In this document: in pieces, positions 25,766-33,569 of the stretch
Position numbering within the stretch: the first letter of the stretch is position 1
Layout of the letters: every line of letters begins with the position of its first letter
NCBI RefSeq assembly: GCF_023218175.1
Contig: NZ_JALPTH010000027.1
Span: forward strand, 41,946 to 105,945
From: Streptomyces lichenis
GTDB lineage: Bacteria > Actinomycetota > Actinomycetes > Streptomycetales > Streptomycetaceae
Direction: 5' to 3'
DNA: 64,000 nucleotides
The notes under the pieces: generated by a model
The model's database searches: none
What the model saw: only the letters and a program-made list of their open reading frames with translations
Told to the model about the DNA's origin: nothing
Program-made: the position numbers and the translations under genes

Positions 25766-26517
25766 CCCTCGCCGTACGGGTCATCCCCTGCCTGGACGTG
25801 GACAACGGCCGCGTCGTCAAGGGCGTCAACTTCCAGAACCTGCGGGACGCCGGGGACCCGGTCGAGATGGCCCGGCTGTACGACGCCGAGGGCGCCGACG
25901 AGCTGACCTTCCTCGACATCACCGCCTCCTCCGGCGACCGGGAGACCACCTACGACGTGGTGCGCCGCACCGCCGAGCAGGTCTTCATCCCGCTCACCGT
26001 GGGCGGCGGGGTGCGCAGCGCCGACGATGTGGACAGGCTGCTGCGGGCCGGCGCGGACAAGGTGGGCGTCAACACCGCCGCCATTGCCCGCCCCGACCTG
26101 ATCCGCGAGATCGCCGAGCGCTTCGGCCGCCAGGTCCTCGTCCTGTCGGTGGACGCCCGGCGCACCCCCGAGGGCACTTTCGAGGTCACCACCCACGGCG
26201 GCCGCCGCGGCACCGGCATCGACGCCGTGGAGTGGGCCCACCGCGCCGCCGAGCTGGGCGCCGGGGAGATCCTGCTGAACTCCATGGACGCCGACGGCAC
26301 CAAGGACGGCTACGACACCGAGATGATCGCCGCGGTACGCGAGCACGTCTCCGTCCCGGTCATCGCCTCCGGCGGCGCCGGCCGCGCCGACCACTTCCCG
26401 CCCGCCATCGCCGCCGGCGCGGACGCGGTGCTGGCCGCCTCCGTCTTCCACTTCGGCGACCTGCGGATCGGCGAGGTCAAGGACACCCTGCGGGAGGCGG
26501 GCCACCCGGTGCGGTGA
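25762..26517 (+). CDS. hisF: Imidazole glycerol phosphate synthase, cyclase subunit
   Basis: This 251-residue (beta/alpha)8 barrel has catalytic Asp12 in VIPCLDVDNGRVVKG and the second Asp in ILLNSMDADGTKDGYD. GGVRSADDVDRLLRAGADKV and VIASGGAGRADHF are the phosphate-binding loops. It closes the imidazole ring with ammonia from HisH. It is the last gene of the operon and is followed by a terminator. The ATG overlaps the RidA-like stop. Confidence 0.98.
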   Translation: MTLAVRVIPCLDVDNGRVVKGVNFQNLRDAGDPVEMARLYDAEGADELTFLDITASSGDRETTYDVVRRTAEQVFIPLTVGGGVRSADDVDRLLRAGADKVGVNTAAIARPDLIREIAERFGRQVLVLSVDARRTPEGTFEVTTHGGRRGTGIDAVEWAHRAAELGAGEILLNSMDADGTKDGYDTEMIAAVREHVSVPVIASGGAGRADHFPPAIAAGADAVLAASVFHFGDLRIGEVKDTLREAGHPVR

Positions 26518-26541
26518 GCCCGTGCTTTCGCTGAGCTCCCT

Positions 26542-26580
26542 GTGCCCCGCTCCGGTCCGTGACCGGCCGGGGCGGGGCAC
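26542..26580 (+). terminator. his operon terminator
   Basis: A 9-bp outer stem (26542-26550 with 26572-26580) has an inner 6-bp CCGGTC/GACCGG stem. It lies 25 bases after the hisF stop. No T-tract follows. Confidence 0.75.
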
Positions 26581-26672
26581 GGTCATGCTCGGCCCGGTCC
26601 TCCCTTCGCGATGAGTTTCCGTGCCCCCGGAGGTCTACTGGAGACAGACCCGGACCAGGGAGGTCGACCGCC

Positions 26673-27017
26673 ATGGACGTCAAGCGCAGGCAAACGAGAC
26701 CACGTGCGGATGCGGATGCGGGTGCCGCTGATGAGGTGCTCGCCGAGTTCACCGCGGTGCTGCGCAAGAGCCCCGAGCAGGGCGGCTGGACGTTCGTGAT
26801 CTGGCCGGAGTCCGTCGCCTTCTTCGGCACCCGCGGGCTGGTCAAGGTCAGCGGCACCATCGACGGCTGCCCCTTCACCAGCTCCTTCATGGCACTCGGC
26901 GACGGCACCCACAAGCTGCCGGTCCGCTCCGACATCCGCAAGGCCATCGGCAAGGAGCGGGGCGACACCGTGACCGTCCGCCTGGAGAAGCGGCTCGGCG
27001 GCCCCACGAAGGCGTGA
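26673..27017 (+). CDS. DUF1905 family protein
   Basis: This 114-residue protein matches DUF1905. Its core runs from VLAEFTAVLRKSPEQGGWTFV through GTRGLVKVSGTIDGCPF to LPVRSDIRKAIGKERGDTVTVRL, a small beta-barrel. No enzyme function is known for the family. The ATG at 26673 has GGGAGG nine bases upstream. The first 25 residues are basic and probably disordered. It lies downstream of the his terminator with its own likely promoter, at the left edge of the block separating hisF from hisI. Confidence 0.88.
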   Translation: MDVKRRQTRPRADADAGAADEVLAEFTAVLRKSPEQGGWTFVIWPESVAFFGTRGLVKVSGTIDGCPFTSSFMALGDGTHKLPVRSDIRKAIGKERGDTVTVRLEKRLGGPTKA

Positions 27018-27169
27018 CGGCCGGCTGCCTGCCGCTGTTCGCTCTCTCGCACCGATCGTGATCACACCCTGACGGATTGTCAGTGCCGGGTGCTTTGATG
27101 TCGGTACTGCCGGAGACCGCCTCGGGGAGGGGTGGTGACGGCCGGACGGATGGCGAGAGGGGTGGGGTC

Positions 27170-27472
27170 ATGCCTGCTGTCAGGGAGTACTTCAGGGCGA
27201 ACGGGACCAAGGTGCGTGCGCACTGGCGCAACGCCGCCCGGTCCAACGGCCAGGTGGCGCTGCTCGCGGCCGTGGTGCTGGTGGTGTTCGCCGCGTCGGG
27301 AGGTGGGGCCTCGGGGGCGAACGGGGAGCGGGGCGGAGGGGGGAAGCGGTTACCGGGGCCGCGTCCGACGACCGTCTACCCCATCACCTGGCCGGGCTGG
27401 GACAAGCCCGTGCCGAAGCCGTCCCCGACCGTCTCGTATCCGATCGTCTTCCCGAAGCAAGGCGCGCGATGA
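27170..27472 (+). CDS. Small single-helix membrane protein coupled to the Mrr gene
   Basis: This 100-residue protein starts MPAVREYFRANGTKVRAHW (basic). A membrane helix (VALLAAVVLVVFAASGG), a Gly-rich linker and a Pro-rich extracytoplasmic tail with two YPI(T/V)-containing repeats (VYPITWPGWDKP and SYPIVFPKQ) follow. ATG 27170 is preferred over the upstream frame start because GAGAGG lies about nine bases before it. Its stop overlaps the next ATG (ATGA). I recognise no family. Coupling suggests it works with the membrane-tethered nuclease-like protein that follows. Confidence 0.65.
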   Translation: MPAVREYFRANGTKVRAHWRNAARSNGQVALLAAVVLVVFAASGGGASGANGERGGGGKRLPGPRPTTVYPITWPGWDKPVPKPSPTVSYPIVFPKQGAR

Positions 27473-28209
27473 GCAGGCGTCCACCGGCCCGGCGCCGGGC
27501 GGCGGTGTCGCGCCGGCCCTCGGCGACCCGGCGGCGTACGGGGAGCCGGCGCACGAGGAAGGCGCAGATCGGCTGGCAGGAGATGGTCGGGCTGCTTCTG
27601 GTGCTTATGGCGGCCTGGAGTCTGTTCGTCGGGACGCTGCGCTGGCTGGCCGACCACCCCTGGGTGCCCGTGCTGCTGCTCCTGGCCGCGCTGGCGGCGG
27701 GGGCCTGGTGGATGTGGCGGCGCGCGGAGGCGGCGCGGTGGGAGCGGATACGGGCCTCCGGCCTGCGGTACGGCCTGCCGCAGATCGACGCCCTGCACCA
27801 CCGGCAGTTCGAGCACGCGATACGCGACCTGATGCACCGCGACGGCTGCCCGGACGCGGTCCAGGTCGGTGGCGCGGGCGATCACGGCGCCGATGTGAAG
27901 GCCACCGACCCCTACGGGCGGCGCTGGGTCATCCAGTGCAAGCACCGCCGGGCCGGGCCGGCCGGGGCGGCGGTCGGCACCCCGGACCTGCATGTCCTCA
28001 ACGGCACCGGCCGCCCGGTGCACGGCGGGGATGTGGTCGTGCTGGTCACCAACGGCCGCTTCACCGCCAACGCCGTGGACTTCGCCGCCTCGCAGCGGCT
28101 GCATCTGGTGGACCGCCGGCTGCTGGGCCGGTGGGCGGCCGGCTCCACTCCCCTGTGGGAGCTGCTGCGCGCGATACCCCCGCCGCGCCGCCCCACGCCC
28201 CGGTCGTGA
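27469..28209 (+). CDS. Membrane-tethered Mrr-type restriction endonuclease-like protein
   Basis: The protein has 246 residues. A highly basic N-terminus of about 35 residues precedes two membrane helices (EMVGLLLVLMAAWSLFVG and WVPVLLLLAALAAGAWWMW). The cytoplasmic C-terminal domain (about 100-230) is a PD-(D/E)xK fold of the Mrr_cat type. QFEHAIRDLMHRDG is the lead helix, HGADVKATDPYGRRWVIQCK supplies Asp and the Q-x-K pair, and VVLVTNGRFT is the following strand. Mrr nucleases cut modified or foreign DNA. Whether this one is active is unknown. Translation is coupled to the 27170 gene. Confidence 0.88.
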   Translation: MSRRPPARRRAAVSRRPSATRRRTGSRRTRKAQIGWQEMVGLLLVLMAAWSLFVGTLRWLADHPWVPVLLLLAALAAGAWWMWRRAEAARWERIRASGLRYGLPQIDALHHRQFEHAIRDLMHRDGCPDAVQVGGAGDHGADVKATDPYGRRWVIQCKHRRAGPAGAAVGTPDLHVLNGTGRPVHGGDVVVLVTNGRFTANAVDFAASQRLHLVDRRLLGRWAAGSTPLWELLRAIPPPRRPTPRS

Positions 28210-28245
28210 GGGAGGGGGGTGAGGGGCGCGGGAGGGGTGCAGGCG

Positions 28246-29190
28246 TCAGCGTCTGGCTGAGGTCTCCGGGCGGCCTCGGGCCGGTGGGGGTGCGGCCGAG
28301 GGGCGACGGGGGGTGAGGACGCGGTGCCGGGGGTTCGCCTGCTTGGGCGGCCGGGTCAGGGTGACCAGCCGCACCAGCTGCTGGAAGCAGGCCAGGGAGG
28401 CGGCGGCGGGGAGTGCGGCCACCGCCGCGTCGATGATCGTATGGGCCTCGTGGGCGACGCCGAGGAGCATCCCGGTGGTGGAGAAGAGCAGGACCACCAG
28501 CCAGGAGTGCAGGGCCCGGCGCCGGTGCAGGGCGGCGCGGAGAATGGAGAGGGAGGCTACCGCCCAGGGGCCGTAGACCAGTACCGGCCACCACCCCGCG
28601 ACCCCCATGCCGGTACGGTCCGCGGCGACGCCGCGCAGCGGGTCGTAGGCGACGACGCCGCTGAAGACGCTGACCATGGCGACCAGGGCGGCGACCACGG
28701 CGGCGATGCAGAAGCTGACCGTCCGCACCCAGGTCCAGGTGCGTTCGCGCACCCGCCGTCTGCGGTGGTCGGCCCGGGCGCGGCGCAGCGGCGGCAGCTC
28801 GGCGGTGGTGTCCTCCACCCGCCGCTCCGGGGCCACCGGTGCGTCCCACTCGTCCGGCATCGGCATCGACATGGGCGTCGGCATGGGCATCGGAGCCGGT
28901 GGCTGGTCGAAGTCGGCGGTCGACCGGGCCAGGGCATCGTCCAGCAGGGAGGCCAGTTCGTCGGAGGGGTCCCACTCGGCGTCCAGCGCCCCGGGGTCCA
29001 GCCCGGAGCGGGGGCCCGGGATGCCCGACCCCGGGTTGCCGTAACCGTCCTGGACCAGTCGCCCCTCCACGACGCGCCCCCGGTCGCGCCCGGTGAAGCC
29101 GGGCCCCGGTTCGGGCTCCTGCCCGTAGCCGTAGGCGTATCCGTAGCCGTCGAGCCTGCGTGCCCGTTCGGGGGGTGGAGTGTCATACAT
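28246..29190 (-). CDS. DUF2637-like membrane protein
   Basis: The protein has 314 residues. The N-terminal ~150 residues are Tyr/Gly-, Pro- and Met-rich and probably disordered, including an MP-rich run near residue 100. Four membrane helices follow (SFCIAAVVAALVAMVSVFSG, GWWPVLVYGPWAVASLSIL, HSWLVVLLFSTTGMLLGVAH, TIIDAAVAALPAAASLACF), then a basic Pro-rich tail. The helix set and short basic loops resemble DUF2637 proteins of actinobacterial chromosomes and plasmids. No function is known. ATG 29190 (MYDTP) has only a weak ribosome site. Confidence 0.7.
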   Translation of the reverse strand: MYDTPPPERARRLDGYGYAYGYGQEPEPGPGFTGRDRGRVVEGRLVQDGYGNPGSGIPGPRSGLDPGALDAEWDPSDELASLLDDALARSTADFDQPPAPMPMPTPMSMPMPDEWDAPVAPERRVEDTTAELPPLRRARADHRRRRVRERTWTWVRTVSFCIAAVVAALVAMVSVFSGVVAYDPLRGVAADRTGMGVAGWWPVLVYGPWAVASLSILRAALHRRRALHSWLVVLLFSTTGMLLGVAHEAHTIIDAAVAALPAAASLACFQQLVRLVTLTRPPKQANPRHRVLTPRRPSAAPPPARGRPETSARR

Positions 29191-29398
29191 GTGCGCCCGG
29201 TCCCGTCGTCCGCGTCCTCCGCCTCCATGCGTAGGAAGACCGTTTTTTCAGCACATGCCACGAGCATGTCGTCGGCGTCATGCCTCACTAACGCGCCTGG
29301 TCGCCGAACGGATGCCCGGCAACCGGGTGAAGCGCCGGGGCCGTTCGAGTGGAGCCGGGGCGCGGTGTGTTCTCCACGCTGCGCCTCGGGAGTGGACC

Positions 29399-29608
29399 TC
29401 AGCTGCCTTCCTCGCCGTCGGCGAGCCTGCGCCGCCACCACCGGTCCGCCCGCCACTGCCGGTCCAGGGCGAACGGGTCCGGCAGGGTGCGTCGCAGATA
29501 GGCGGCGTCCCAGCGCGCGACATACCGCCCGAGTTCGGCCCGGGCGCGGTCGGGCAGGTGTGCCAGCACCGCTTCCAGCACATCGCGGGCGTGCCGGACG
29601 TCATCCAT
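29399..29608 (-). CDS. Small helical protein, 69 aa, unknown
   Basis: This is a short, charged, helical protein: MDDVRHARDVLEAVLAHLPD, then a Trp- and Arg-rich second half including the WRADRWWRRR segment. No membrane or signal sequence is present. Its start overlaps the end of the 29601-29870 ORF by eight bases, so the two may be co-translated. I do not recognise the family. The moderate confidence comes from normal codon bias and the overlap. Confidence 0.6.
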   Translation of the reverse strand: MDDVRHARDVLEAVLAHLPDRARAELGRYVARWDAAYLRRTLPDPFALDRQWRADRWWRRRLADGEEGS

Positions 29609-29870
29609 CGAGCACCCCCGGGCACGGGCACAGGGACGGCCGGGGATAGCGGGGTCTGCGCCCGGGCGGCATCAGGAACTCCCGGTAGCGGCTCAGCGCC
29701 CAGTCGGTGGCGCCGGGGTAGAGGTCGAAGTCGGGGGCGAGCGCCTCCGCCCGGTGGACGGCGAGACTGGTGGCGGTGGAGAGCCCGTGGATCCGCTCGG
29801 GCGGCGGGGCGTCCCAGCGGAGGGCAGCCGGGGGTGCGGCGCGCAAGGCGCCGGGCCGTCTACGCGGCAT
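29601..29870 (-). CDS. Small protein, 89 aa, unknown
   Basis: The 89-residue product has a basic, Pro/Ala-rich start. A compact middle (IHGLSTATSLAVHRAEALAP, then DWALSRYREFLMPPGRR) looks globular. It overlaps the following small gene by eight bases and points the same way as the DUF2637-like gene. No homology is recognised. A GGAGG-like stretch (CTCCC on the plus strand) lies near 29880. Confidence 0.5.
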   Translation of the reverse strand: MPRRRPGALRAAPPAALRWDAPPPERIHGLSTATSLAVHRAEALAPDFDLYPGATDWALSRYREFLMPPGRRPRYPRPSLCPCPGVLDG

Positions 29871-29925
29871 AGGCCTTTCGGAGGGAGATCATGACAGTCA
29901 GCATGGCATGGCAGCCGCCTTCGGG

Positions 29926-30632
29926 TCAGGCGGGTTTCCACGCCGAGGGCACGGCCCGTACCCAGGTGTGGTCGCCGGTCAGATAGGCGTCCACCCGGAG
30001 GCCCGCCCCCGCCAGCGCCTCCTCGAACTCCTCGGTGCTCAGCGGCCGGGAGCGGAAGGTCTGCGTCCAGACGCCGTCCGGGAACTCGTACTCGGCCCGT
30101 ACGGAGTGCACTCCGTCGCCGACCGGCTCCGAGGAGAGGATGCGGAGGGTCAGCCCGCTCGGGTCGACGCGTTCGCGCGGCACATCGGTGTGGGCCGTCG
30201 GGCCCTCCCGCTGGATCAGTACGCAGCCGTCGGCGGCGACATGGCGGGCGCAGGTGCGCAGCAGGCCCCGCCGGACCTCCGCGTCCCCGGTGTGCACCAG
30301 GAACGAGCCCAGCAGCACCACGTCGAAGGTCTCGCCGAGGTCCCCAGCTCCTCGATCGGGCCGCACACCGTCCGCGCGCCGGGCACCCGCTCCAGCATCT
30401 CGGGCGACTCGTCCACCGCGGTCACCGTGAAGCCGCGCTCCAGCAGGGGATGGGTGATCCGGCCGACGCCGCTGCCCAGCTCCCGGATGTGCGCTCCGGC
30501 GGGCACCGCGGCCGTGATGATGTCGGGCTCGTCCCAGACCGGCAGCCGGGTGTACACCTCGACCGCGCATCCGTCCGGGGTGATGGCCCCGGACCCCGAT
30601 CCCGCGTACCCCGCTCGCGTCCTCGGCTCCAT
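29926..30632 (-). pseudogene. SAM-dependent methyltransferase broken by a one-base frameshift
   Basis: Two minus-strand frames encode the halves of one class I methyltransferase. The N-terminal half (from ATG 30632) has RELGSGVGRITHPLLERGF (SAM motif I) and FTVTAVDESPEML (acidic loop), and reads to GPIEELG. The C-terminal half continues in another frame from DLGETFDVVLLGSF (motif IV) through GLLRTCARHVAADGCVLIQ to the stop at 29926. The switch falls at a run of four C on the plus strand (30342-30345); adding one base restores a single open frame of about 235 codons. It is either a real inactivation or a sequencing error. Confidence 0.85.
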
Positions 30633-30717
30633 AACGGGCCAACGGCCGGGGGAGGGGTGGGAGTTCCCTGCGCCGGGCGGTCGGCGGAACGGTCCGGCGC
30701 CGCGCCCCCGGCCCGCC

Positions 30718-30888
30718 TCACATGTGCGCGCGGAACGCCTTCCAGGCGCGGGGGGTGACGCGGAGGAGGGGGCCGCCGGGGCGCTTGCTGTCGCGGATGG
30801 CGACGGTGTGGGGGATGTTGACGGCGACTTCGACGCACTCGCCATTGCCCTTGCTGTACGTCGACTTGACGAATTCGAACGGCGACAT
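30718..30888 (-). CDS. DUF397 protein
   Basis: This 56-residue DUF397 protein is typical: FVKSTYSKGNGECVEVAVN, then VAIRDSKRPGGPLLRVTPRAWKAF. Streptomyces genomes carry many such small proteins beside XRE-type regulators, where they are thought to act as partners or antagonists of the regulator. The start is two bases after the stop of the regulator gene (30891-31772), so translation is coupled. The broken methyltransferase follows 86 bases downstream. Confidence 0.95.
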   Translation of the reverse strand: MSPFEFVKSTYSKGNGECVEVAVNIPHTVAIRDSKRPGGPLLRVTPRAWKAFRAHM

Positions 30889-30890
30889 GC

Positions 30891-31772
30891 CTACAGCTCC
30901 CTGCGGATTCCGTCGATCAGGGCGATCGACTCCTGCGGTACGAGCCCGTTCCGGACGATGCGGTTGAAGGTCATGCCGTGGCTCAGGGCATCGGCCTGGC
31001 TCTCCAACCACAGCGTAGACGAAGTGGTTTCCATGTAGACCACGTCCATCGCTCCGGTTTCGGCGAACGAGACGATGCTGAAAGCGCTGGACAGGCCGGG
31101 GTGGGAGCCCGCGAGGAACGGTACGACCTGGACCCTGACGTTCGGGAGTTCGGCTGCCTCGACGAGGTGTGCAAGTTGTTCACGCATGACCTCGCGGCCG
31201 CCTACGAGCTGGCGCAGCGCACCTTCACCGATCACGGCCCAGAGATCGAGAGGGGTGTCGTCCGCAAGCCGCCCCTGGCGTGCCATCTTGCCCGCGACGA
31301 AGCGTTCGATCTCGTCGGGATCCTCCCACTCGGCGTTGCCCACCGCGAGGGCATGGGCGTACGCGGGTGTCTGGAGGAGTCCGGGCACGAAGGCGCCCTG
31401 CCAAGTCCGGACGCCCTTCGCGATGTCCTCCAACGCCACGTACTCGATCATGGCGCGCAGCTCGGGGTACTGGTTCCACCAGCCGCGCGCCTTGCGTCGG
31501 CCGCGATCCGTCTTGGCCAGCTCCAACAAGCGCCCTATCGCCTGTTCGTCGCGCTCCCCGTAGAGGTGGCACAGCGCACGGACGTCGGGGTCCCGCATCG
31601 GTACGAGTCCGCGTTCCATCTTGGCGACCTTCGCCACCGACGCGGTCAGCGCCTCCGCTGCCGCGGCCTGGCGCAGTCCGCAGGCCTCGCGCATCCGCAG
31701 CAGCTCACCGCCCAGGCGTCGCCCGAGCACCGTCGATACCGACACCCCGCGATCCGGGTTCGTACCAGCCAT
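30891..31772 (-). CDS. XRE-family regulator with DUF5753 ligand/partner domain
   Basis: The protein has 293 residues. The N-terminal helix-turn-helix (LGGELLRMREACGLRQAAAAEAL, SVAKVAKMERG) is followed by a long C-terminal domain of the DUF5753 type (EYVALEDIAKGVRTWQGAFV, PGLLQTPAYAHAL, VYMETTSSTLWLE). This architecture is that of the Scr1/WhiJ-like regulators that pair with DUF397 proteins. I chose ATG 31772 because AGGAGG lies nine bases upstream. It is divergent from the HATPase gene at 32016. Confidence 0.93.
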   Translation of the reverse strand: MAGTNPDRGVSVSTVLGRRLGGELLRMREACGLRQAAAAEALTASVAKVAKMERGLVPMRDPDVRALCHLYGERDEQAIGRLLELAKTDRGRRKARGWWNQYPELRAMIEYVALEDIAKGVRTWQGAFVPGLLQTPAYAHALAVGNAEWEDPDEIERFVAGKMARQGRLADDTPLDLWAVIGEGALRQLVGGREVMREQLAHLVEAAELPNVRVQVVPFLAGSHPGLSSAFSIVSFAETGAMDVVYMETTSSTLWLESQADALSHGMTFNRIVRNGLVPQESIALIDGIRREL

Positions 31773-32015
31773 CCGCCCCTGCCTCCTGACGAGTCGCCAC
31801 AGTCTGCTGCGCCGGGCACGCCACCCACAACTCACGTTCGATAGAAATTTATGCCCAAGCAGGTTGCTGCACAACGAACTGCATCGCTACCTTCGGTACG
31901 CACCCGCTCGCACAGCGCAGCGACCCCGCGGAAGTGCACCGCCCCGCCCTGCGCGGGCGCGGCCGAGCCACCGTGTCGTCGGCGAGCAACTCATCCGTAC
32001 TCAAGGAGGTCCGTT
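31773..32015. promoter_or_regulatory. Divergent control region of the HTH/HATPase pair
   Basis: These 243 bp separate the divergent regulator and HATPase starts. They include the lowest-GC patch in the neighbourhood (about 31838-31860), the imperfect dyad GTTGCTGCACAAC (31863-31875) and a small TACC-TTC-GGTA repeat near 31890. These are candidate operator sites for the XRE regulator. An AAGGAGGT ribosome site at 32003-32010 serves the HATPase gene. Confidence 0.5.
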
Positions 32016-32459
32016 ATGACCGGCAGTTGCTCCCTGACCGACTCGATGACCTACACCCCCGACCGCCGGAGCGTCCGTCGGGCGCGGCGGCGGGTAGCCG
32101 CGCTGGTGATCGAGTGGGGCCACCCCGGCGCTGCCGGCGACGCGGCGCTGATCGCGGGCGAGCTGGCGGCCAACGCGCTGCTGCACGGCCGGGTGGCGGG
32201 GCGGATGTTCCGGGTGGAGGTGTCCCTGGACGCCAAGGTCCTGAGGGTCGCGGTCACCGACGCCCGGGGCGAGCGGCTGCCGGAGCAGCGGGAGGCCGGG
32301 GTGGAGGAGCAGTGCGGGCGGGGGCTGGCCATCGTGGACGCACTGGCGGCGCGGTGGGGGGTGGAACGGCTGGTGGTCGGCAAGAGGGTGTGGGCGGAGC
32401 TGGACGTGGACGCGGCGGCGAAGGACGTGGCCGTCCACTCCGCCGTCGGCCAGGGGTAG
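32016..32459 (+). CDS. RsbW-like ATP-binding protein (HATPase fold)
   Basis: This 147-residue GHKL ATPase domain is of the anti-sigma-factor kinase class (HATPase_c_2). The N-box is ELAANALLHGR, the G1 box is DARGERLPEQ (lacking the usual DxGxG glycine spacing), and the G2 box is GRGLAIVDALAARWG. No receiver or sensor domain is attached. The full AAGGAGGT ribosome site is five bases upstream of the ATG. Such proteins cluster with XRE/DUF397 pairs in Streptomyces regulatory loci. The target is unknown. Confidence 0.9.
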   Translation: MTGSCSLTDSMTYTPDRRSVRRARRRVAALVIEWGHPGAAGDAALIAGELAANALLHGRVAGRMFRVEVSLDAKVLRVAVTDARGERLPEQREAGVEEQCGRGLAIVDALAARWGVERLVVGKRVWAELDVDAAAKDVAVHSAVGQG

Positions 32460-32487
32460 GCGTTACGGCCTGCCCCGGCCCGTACCG

Positions 32488-33123
32488 TCACATGCCGAGC
32501 TGCTTGGACTCCCGCAGGCGCTCCACCGCGTCCGGGGCGCCGTCGACGTCGACCTTGGCCGTGTCCTGGCGGCCGAAGGCGAACATCAGCAGTTCGCCGG
32601 GCTCGCCGGTGACCGTCACGACGGGGGTGCCGCGGTGGGCGACGGCGGTCCGGCCGTCGGGGCGGCGCAGGACCAGGCCGGTGGGGGCCTTGCGGCCGAC
32701 CAGGCGGGCGGTCTTCTCCAGACGGGACCAGAGGGTGTCGGCGAAGACCGGGTCCACCTGGCGCGGGGTCCAGCCGGGCTGGGCGCGGCGGACGTCCTCG
32801 GCGTGGACGTAGAACTCGACCGTGTTCGCGCCCTCGTCCACCTGCTTGATCGCGTACGGGGAGCCCTTCGGCGGGCCGGTGCGGATCAGGTGCACCAGCT
32901 CCTCGTACGGCTTGGCCGCGTACTCCGCCTGCGCCTGCTCCAGGCGCGAGCGCAGCAGCGGGACCAGCAGTCCGGCCGCCGCGTCCAGCCGCCGCTCCCG
33001 CACCACCGCGTGGGCGGCCAGGTCGCGGGTCTTCCAGCCGTCGCACAGGGTCGGGGCCTCGGGGCCCGCGGCCTCCAGCAGGTCGGCGAGGAGCAGTCGT
33101 TCACGCTTGGCATGGGTCGACAT
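32488..33123 (-). CDS. TIGR03085-type DinB/mycothiol-isomerase-like protein
   Basis: This 211-residue protein matches TIGR03085 and the mycothiol-dependent maleylpyruvate isomerase N-terminal (DinB-like) fold. It has RLLLADLLEAAGPEAPTLCD, GWKTRDLAAHAVVRERR (metal His) and EFYVHAEDVRRAQPGW (second metal His). The C-terminal half is a small SCP-like domain ending in VDVDGAPDAVERLRESKQLG. The reaction is unknown; family members bind metal and often use mycothiol. It is convergent with the HATPase gene and divergent from hisI. Confidence 0.88.
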   Translation of the reverse strand: MSTHAKRERLLLADLLEAAGPEAPTLCDGWKTRDLAAHAVVRERRLDAAAGLLVPLLRSRLEQAQAEYAAKPYEELVHLIRTGPPKGSPYAIKQVDEGANTVEFYVHAEDVRRAQPGWTPRQVDPVFADTLWSRLEKTARLVGRKAPTGLVLRRPDGRTAVAHRGTPVVTVTGEPGELLMFAFGRQDTAKVDVDGAPDAVERLRESKQLGM

Positions 33124-33207
33124 GGTGATCAGCGTACGGCGGGGGTGGACGGTCCGCCCAGTGGACGGGGGAAGGGAGTGTCAGTGGGGGGCGGCACAAT
33201 GGGCGGC

Positions 33208-33558
33208 ATGAGCAGCAACCTCGATCCGGCCATCGCGGCCCGACTCAAGCGCAGCCCCGACGGGCTGGTGCCGGCCATCGCCCAGCAGTACGACAGCGGC
33301 GAGGTGCTGATGCTCGGCTGGATGGACGACGAGGCGCTGCACCGCACCCTCACCACCGGGCGCGCCACCTACTGGTCCCGCAGCCGCCGGGAGTACTGGG
33401 TGAAGGGCGACACCTCCGGGCACGTCCAGCACGTCAAGGCGGTGGCCCTGGACTGCGACGCGGACACGGTCCTGGTGAAGGTCGACCAGGTGGGCGCCGC
33501 CTGCCACACCGGCGACCGCACCTGCTTCGACGCCGACGTGCTGCCGCTCGGCAAGTAG
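33208..33558 (+). CDS. hisI: Phosphoribosyl-AMP cyclohydrolase
   Basis: The protein has 116 residues and is monofunctional, without a HisE domain. Zn/Mg-binding segments are CDADTVLVKVDQVGAACHTG and DRTCF; KRSPDGLVPAIAQQ and EVLMLGWMDDEAL are diagnostic. It opens the purine ring of PR-AMP in histidine synthesis. It lies about 6.7 kb from the other his genes and only 11 bases before trpE, so it is probably co-transcribed with tryptophan genes. I prefer ATG 33208 over ATG 33199. Confidence 0.97.
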   Translation: MSSNLDPAIAARLKRSPDGLVPAIAQQYDSGEVLMLGWMDDEALHRTLTTGRATYWSRSRREYWVKGDTSGHVQHVKAVALDCDADTVLVKVDQVGAACHTGDRTCFDADVLPLGK

Positions 33559-33569
33559 GGTCGGGCGCC

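Noticed and set aside
29191..29398. A tRNA or small RNA in the gap upstream of the DUF2637-like gene
   Set aside because: A GTTCGAGTGG string resembles a T-loop, but no acceptor or anticodon stems can be built around it.
29926..30632. Programmed frameshifting in the methyltransferase
   Set aside because: The switch point has only a C4/G4 run with no slippery heptamer or clear downstream structure. A deletion or sequencing error is simpler.
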